Below, in pieces: positions 59,221 through 64,000 of a stretch of DNA of 64,000 nt (position 1 is the stretch's first letter; each line of letters starts with the position of its first letter). Source of the DNA: Hyaloscypha bicolor E (lineage: Eukaryota; Ascomycota; Leotiomycetes; Helotiales; Hyaloscyphaceae). A program made the translations under genes and the position numbers. The notes under the pieces are model-generated. The model was not told the origin of the DNA, searched no databases, and worked only from the letters and a program-made list of their open reading frames with translations. The stretch spans positions 2,206,442-2,270,441 of the forward strand of contig NW_020194619.1 in NCBI RefSeq assembly GCF_002865645.1, read 5' to 3'.

Positions 59221-59823
59221 AATGCTTTCCAAACTCTACTCCGCTGCTTTCCTCACTCTCGCACTCCTCTCGCCAGTCTTTGCTCTTCACTCGACAGAGA
59301 GATCCAAGTGATTGACTGCCGCTCATTCAGAATCAGTGACCCTGAATTAGTTCCTCTTGAAAAACGAGGAACAGATTTCAACCGGCGTTGATGCAAGTGC
59401 TTCTTGCACTCTCTTCTACTCCAATCTTGGGATTTGTAAAATGTGAGTAGGGACTGACGACGAGGTGCAATAAAACAGACCAAGCGAATGGTAACTGCAA
59501 TCATGGAGATGCAGCTGGTACTACCGTTCCTCCTAACGACCAAGCCCGGTGAGTACCTTTCTACTAATAAACTTGTAAGGTCTTACACCTTCTGATATCT
59601 CCCGAACAGCAACCCAGGCTCAATAGGAATCTGCAAGGGCGGTGCCACCGCGGGCCCCGCGATGCTGAACATAGAATTCGACCGCAGCTTCCGTGCTACA
59701 GGGAACGGGGTTGTTACCTGGTGTGATGTCGGGTGTCGAAATTCGTCCGAGCAGTTTCAGGATACGACTGATTCGGCAATGTGTTCGAGGGCGCCGCTGA
59801 ATTGTGTGATTGGGAGTTTGTGA
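59221..59823 (+). CDS. Small secreted cysteine-containing protein (exon structure uncertain)
   Basis: An ATG at 59221 opens a clear signal peptide (AAFLTLALLSPVFA). After one or more short introns, plausible coding pieces are: about 59351-59434 (NEEQISTGVDASASCTLFYS up to LGI), 59492-59550 (QANGNCNHGDAAGTTVPPND) and 59609-59823 (NPGSIGICKGGATAGPAMLN to the stop). The last two junctions (donors near 59435 and at 59551) keep frame and use normal sites. The link from the signal-peptide exon to the second piece is unclear, because the obvious donor (GTGATT near 59308) gives the wrong phase with the TTAG acceptor. The mature protein would have about eight cysteines, including WCDVGC. I know no family. 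It is of effector-like size, but that is only a resemblance. Confidence 0.5.
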
Positions 59824-60339
59824 GTGAAATCTGAATTGGAAGGGGAATGAGGGAAGTGGCTAATTTGTGTGTAGCGCTGTTGTTGATGTGTTATGGGAGT
59901 ATTGGGGGTGTTGGTTGGTGGGAGAAGATTGGATTGGAGGTGTTGGATTAGATTGCCACTTGTTTCGTGACTTTGGCTATGTCATGTCGGAGAGAGACTT
60001 TCACGAAGGATGTTTTCCATGAACTGCGCACTTTCACGCTGTCCGATTTCCCTTCCCTTTTCAGTAAATGCGAATTTCTATTAGCAAGTATGAACGTGAA
60101 AGGCAATTTCATTCTGATTCCGAATCTCCCATTAGAAAAAGCATGCTTCAACGCATGATCTCTTTCTTCACCACACTTATTAGAAGTATATATAAACCGG
60201 ATAGATATCCATGCTACGATACCCTCAAACGGTCTTTCGTTCACTTAAGTATATGAACGAAGTACTTACACATACGGCCATAGATTGCGGATATTTGGTA
60301 TCCCATTTACCTCTGATATGAAATTCGTCACACCGCCTA
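59824..60339. other. Convergent intergenic region
   Basis: 516 bp between the small secreted protein gene and the monooxygenase stop. A 98-codon minus frame (59948-60244) has no supporting features. Confidence 0.4.
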
Positions 60340-62131
60340 TTACTTCTCCTTCTCGTCTTTGATGGGAAACATCTTGACCAACTCGTTCATGTGTATGATG
60401 GCCTCTTTTGCTCCCGGCCACGCCTTCCTCTTACCCGTCTCAAAATACCGAAATGCATGTGCCGTTTCGACGCCATGATTCATCATATAGGACATCTTTG
60501 GGTCCTGGAACCAGAACTTCCAACCTTTCCAACCCCAGCCGAGGTTCTCCATACCCGTACCGGCAGCTTCATGCAGGAAGGATTGGTATTCCCATGTCTT
60601 TACCATCGAGGTGTCTATGTTATTGTCCAAGCGCCATCTTGACGCCACCCAGTCTTGGTGACTATCTATATGCCTACCCATTTCTTTCACAGTCCACATC
60701 GGATAGACACCACGCCACACATTGCTCACTGCCATTGAAGTCACGTCAGAGAAAGAGAAGCCGTTGTTCTTTCCGAGCGCAGAATGGCAAAGCATGACCA
60801 TAGAGTCCGCATATCGAGGAGGGAAGAGATTCATCCACAGCCTAGCCATGTCTGGGCCACCATAGTTTGATGGTCGGCTGGTCTCTAGGAACGTAGCCAT
60901 ACTGAAGTCAGCCAGGTATCCCGTGGCGCAGATGACGGCGTCGATGTCATCGAGGACAGTCCCGTCTGCGAACTCGATCGAACTTGGCCCGACGAAGCGC
61001 TTGATGCCTGGTAAAGAAGTCAAGGATCCATCCCTGAGCGACGGGATAATGTTCTCATTCAAAGCGCGGGGCGAAAGGCTTAGAGATGCAGGGGTTCCCA
61101 ATCCCCAGGCCGGATCCAAGTCACCATACATCTGCTTCATCATGAGTGCCACGAGCTTGTCCACTAGCCACCTGGAGACCCTCGGAAATGTGCGTTGCAG
61201 AAAAGAGAAGATCTGACGCCGCCGCCAGTTGGACATCAAATCCGGCGGGAAGCCTTTCCGAAATTTGGGGACTATGAGTGCTCCTCGTCGATGTGACATG
61301 TAAACCTTCGAAGCGACAGGTAAAAGCAGAGTCAGGACATCTGAAGCGGTGCTGGACACTCCTACCACAACGACTTTCTTCCCCTTGAACTCGTCGGACC
61401 TGAAACAATCAGTATACAAACGGGACAAGCTGCATCTGTCCACATCAACTCACATTCTAAACTGTTGCGTGTGTAAAATTTTGCCGTCGAAGTTCTTGAC
61501 GCCCTCAAAGTCGGGCATTTTTGCTTTCGTCTGGTACCCGTGGCAAAACGCTACCTTATCGTACTCTTCAACTCGAGACTCTCCGTCTACAACGAGGTCA
61601 AGCCGCCACTTGCTATCGTCTTGATTTCTAGATGCTTGCTTCACCAAAGCGTTGAAAACGATGTCCTTGTGCATATCAAAGTGAGTCGCGTACGACTCGA
61701 TATACTCCTGAAATTCTGCTTGAGACAGGTAATGCGGATACTCTAGACAGCGGTGAATAAAGTGCACTCCAAAGAAAAGATTAGACCAGCCATACTGTCT
61801 GGTATTGGGAAATCCGACATGCCGCAGGTATATTTGCTGATATTTGCTGAGGTACCTGAATCCCCCGTTAGTCAGAGCTACATATGTCGAAGGCAACTGG
61901 CATGCTCACTAGGAAGGGCGGTGGTCATCGTCTCATCATCCGTATACGCCCACAGGCCACCGACTTGACTCCTCCTCTCGTAGCAAGTGACCTTGAAGCC
62001 ATCATCGCGAAGAGTCTTCAGCATGGACAGCCCGCTGGAGCCTGGTTATCCGGTGTCAGCACACTCGTCTCCGCTGCAGCAATCCGGACACCCTCACCAG
62101 CGCCAATAACGGCGACCGTTTGCTGCCGCAT
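60340..62131 (-). CDS. Flavin-containing monooxygenase (FMO-like)
   Basis: There are five exons, 62131-62098, 62041-61910, 61855-61787, 61742-61454 and 61399-60340, giving 527 residues. Introns are 44-56 bp. The enzyme would use FAD and NADPH to oxygenate a soft nucleophile or ketone. Splicing restores the FAD loop VIGAG-SSGLSMLKTL and FERR-type YERRSQVGGLW. It also restores the FMO block NISKYTCGMSDFPIPDSM, EYPHYLSQAEFQEYIESYA, CHGYQTKAKMPDFEG and TQQFRMSDEFKGKKVVVVGV with SSTASD (the NADPH loop), and then DAVICATGY. A naive frame reading of exon 3 gives a different peptide, so the two small exons are easily missed. Metabolic role unknown. It is not near biosynthetic core genes. Confidence 0.88.
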
Positions 62132-63523
62132 TCTAGCCAGTGTACTGAACAATGGAAAACTATGAGGTTGTGAACAATAGAGAACTAAGAGGTTGTCTTC
62201 GAATCTGGATTATAGCTAACTTCAAGCCTAATAATGGCACGCTGTCAATGTTTTGTAGGCAGGAAGCAAGGGAAGCGCGGGTGTCGGGCTTATCGGTGTT
62301 GCATATTTAGTGCTTACATTGCCCGCTCGTTTGTCCGATGCTATTTCCTACCCGAGCCCATCTCACCCCCTCCCCTTGACAATTTGTGTTATTGTGTAAG
62401 CTAAGGGAACGAGACTTGCTGACGTGGCTCTCAGGTCTAACTTCGTAATGTATACCACTCCGAGCCTCTAAAAAAAGAGAGGGGACACTTTCAAGGCCAC
62501 TAGCTCGCCTAAGAAGTTGCTGAGGTAAAAAACCAGCGTGAATCCGCTAATTTAATGCCGTTCACACCCAACTCCCTACGAAAGCCTCACTTTACTTTCT
62601 AACTAACGACGCATTTAAATATAAATTTGACCTTAGAAAACGAAATACCATATTATAGTTACTTTATACCATAAACCGTATAGTCTTGAATAAGCAAATA
62701 TCAAGTTATTAAGAAATCGAGATTTCTTAGATTTTTTGTACTCTCACGCTCGGCACGCCTGCGACGCTAGGACGCCTCTGATTCCAGCTTTTAATCCACG
62801 ATCTTTGTTTTCAAACCTCGCCGTATTTAACAAAATATACATCTTATGTAAAACTTGCTTCCTTTATACGAGGATGTATGTAAATTAAAAAGCAGTAGAT
62901 TATAAGGTAAAAAGGTAAGGTTTAGACAGTTTTTGGTATAGATTGCCTTCCGGAAGAAGTACTTCTAAATCCCTACTTTTTACTAATTTGCTAATAACTT
63001 TTTAACTATAGAATTATAAAATAAGATTCTTAGGAATACATAAGACTTATATATCTTCTATGCGTTTATAAGATCTGATATTAGTTCATTGAGTATTTAA
63101 AAATTATAGAGGTAGTAAGTGAGGCTTGGAGAGTGTACACAGGACTGACGAGGTGCGGGTGCTAAATTAGCATGTCACGCTGAGTTTTTACTGCACAGTA
63201 TCCCCCGTACAGGCTAGAGATCTTCGGGGACGGAAGAGAATAGGATTTAAAGTTTTGTGTACATAAATCTCCCTGGTTGAAGGAGATCACGTGGTGATAT
63301 TTGAGAAAAGAGGGACGTTTTACTCACACCTCGCGCACCATCACACAGCGTAAGCGAACAAAGCCAGAAAGCGAAAGGACTCGAGTGAATGCGCAGTGGA
63401 TTTTAAAAGTAGAAGATCTCGAACTAATGTCCTACTTCTGCTTTCTAAATTCGAGGATCCTCCCCATCTTCAATCTTCGTTTGCCTGCTGAGAGATTCCG
63501 TACAGGAAAGGGAGCAGGGTACT
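62132..63523. other. Intergenic region containing an AT-rich island
   Basis: About 1.4 kb. From about 62560 to 63130 the sequence is strongly A+T-rich with TTATA, ATAAAT and TTTAAA words, unlike the rest of the window, and has no open frames. This looks like a decayed, possibly RIP-affected repeat rather than ordinary intergenic DNA. Confidence 0.5.
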
Positions 63524-64000
63524 TCAAGCAATGGTTCCCTTAACTACTTGTGGGAGATTGCTGAGAGCATAGCTCTTGACATCAGTAACCTCAATCCCCC
63601 TCTGCCAATTCCAGCTCCTCTTCCTCTCCCAACTGACCCCCTTACCCACAGCAAAAGCAACCCTATACTTCCTGACCGCGTTCTCCTTATCCTCCCTCAA
63701 CTCTCTCTCTAACCTCTCCACCGTCCAAACCTCCCTTCTAACCTTCCTCCCAAGCACCCCCTCCACAATATCCGCCAACCCCTCGTAACTAACCGTGTCC
63801 CCCGCCGTAAAAACAACCTCATTCTTCACCCTCTCCTTCTCCTCGAAAACAATCATAGCCGTCAACCTCCCAATATCATCGGGCGTCGTAACCGTGACTC
63901 TGTTCTCCCAGCTACCTAATGCTCTCACCACGCCCTCTTCGCCACTCAATTCGACGACCCCAAAAAACGACTCAAACAAGAAACTCATGAAGAGACCGGT
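63524..64000 (-). CDS. NmrA-like NAD(P)-binding protein (5' end beyond window)
   Basis: The minus-strand frame is open to the right edge and ends at 63524, giving 159 visible residues, the C-terminal half. It resembles NmrA/isoflavone-reductase-like atypical short-chain dehydrogenases: TGLFMSFLFESFFGVVE, then VTTPDDIGRLTAMIVFEEKE, NEVVFTAGDTVSYEGLADIV and a lysine/arginine-rich end. The NAD(P) loop would lie in the missing N-terminal half. The internal ATG at 63988 is probably not the start, since in-frame residues continue to the edge. Members sense redox cofactors or reduce small molecules. The role here is unknown. Confidence 0.8.
   Translation of the reverse strand, partial: TGLFMSFLFESFFGVVELSGEEGVVRALGSWENRVTVTTPDDIGRLTAMIVFEEKERVKNEVVFTAGDTVSYEGLADIVEGVLGRKVRREVWTVERLERELREDKENAVRKYRVAFAVGKGVSWERKRSWNWQRGIEVTDVKSYALSNLPQVVKGTIA

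Noticed and set aside
61450..61896. A continuous 148-codon frame upstream of the FMO C-terminal exon
   Set aside because: Part of it reads intron sequence. Splicing into two smaller exons restores the family text NISKYTCGMSDFPIPDSM.
1..64000. CRISPR arrays, bacterial operons, tRNA or rRNA genes
   Set aside because: No regularly spaced repeats, no cloverleaf or B-box-like tRNA text and no rRNA stretches were seen. The genes are spliced and eukaryotic.

Overview
The window is nuclear DNA of a filamentous ascomycete (Pezizomycotina). The evidence is short introns of about 40-100 bp with GTRNGT-type donors and CTRAY branch sites, and fungal hallmark families: a HET-domain protein, a Clr5-domain protein, a GH67 alpha-glucuronidase, a fungal complex I 24 kDa subunit, a fungal ATG7 and an OLE1-type desaturase fused to cytochrome b5. 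A Leotiomycete is my loose guess, but nothing here proves the class. Gene models were assembled by eye from frame, splice sites and family conservation. Exon limits are therefore predictions.

Layout, left to right. 0-7.4 kb: a methyltransferase cut by the left edge, a Prp2-type DEAH spliceosomal helicase (minus) divergent from an ER-lumenal Scj1-type DnaJ ending in KDEL, then a four-helix MARVEL protein. 7.4-11.3 kb: gene-poor, with a complete 1.36-kb Tc1/mariner element (28-bp perfect inverted repeats, TA target duplication) whose transposase has two in-frame stops. 11.3-18.4 kb: complex I 24 kDa subunit, a Clr5-domain protein and a secreted GH67 enzyme with candidate XlnR and CreA sites upstream. 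19.7-23.5 kb: an unrecognised 715-residue protein with unusually long 5' introns. 24.3-27.8 kb: a large TPR-like plus HET protein. 28-31.5 kb: a gene-free stretch with a diverged A-B-C repeat cluster. 31.5-38.3 kb: an RS/Gly-rich DUF3824-like protein and a secreted His/Ser/Thr-rich protein with Kex2-type sites. 38.6-40.3 kb: IMP3 and mitoribosomal bS18m, divergent. 40.7-46.3 kb: a broken HET relic and a 13-exon SLIP-GC-like large GTPase. 47.5-54.3 kb: dCMP deaminase divergent from ATG7, then a CIA84-like PPR protein. 54.8-64 kb: delta-9 desaturase, a PI-PLC, a small secreted protein, a flavin monooxygenase, an AT-rich island and an NmrA-like protein cut by the right edge.

Most genes are dispersed housekeeping functions (splicing, ER folding, respiration, autophagy, lipid metabolism, ribosome biogenesis) rather than one pathway. 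Complex I is represented twice, by a structural subunit and a probable assembly factor about 40 kb apart. The accessory interest lies in the self/non-self and defence-like families (TPR-HET, HET relic, SLIP-GC-like GTPase), in the secreted Kex2-site protein, and in several unusual splicing arrangements: a GC-AG intron, a tandem NAGNAG acceptor, a 38-bp intron, an intron carrying an alternative RS tail, and an intron cut into a coding repeat. I saw no CRISPR array, tRNA or rRNA gene.
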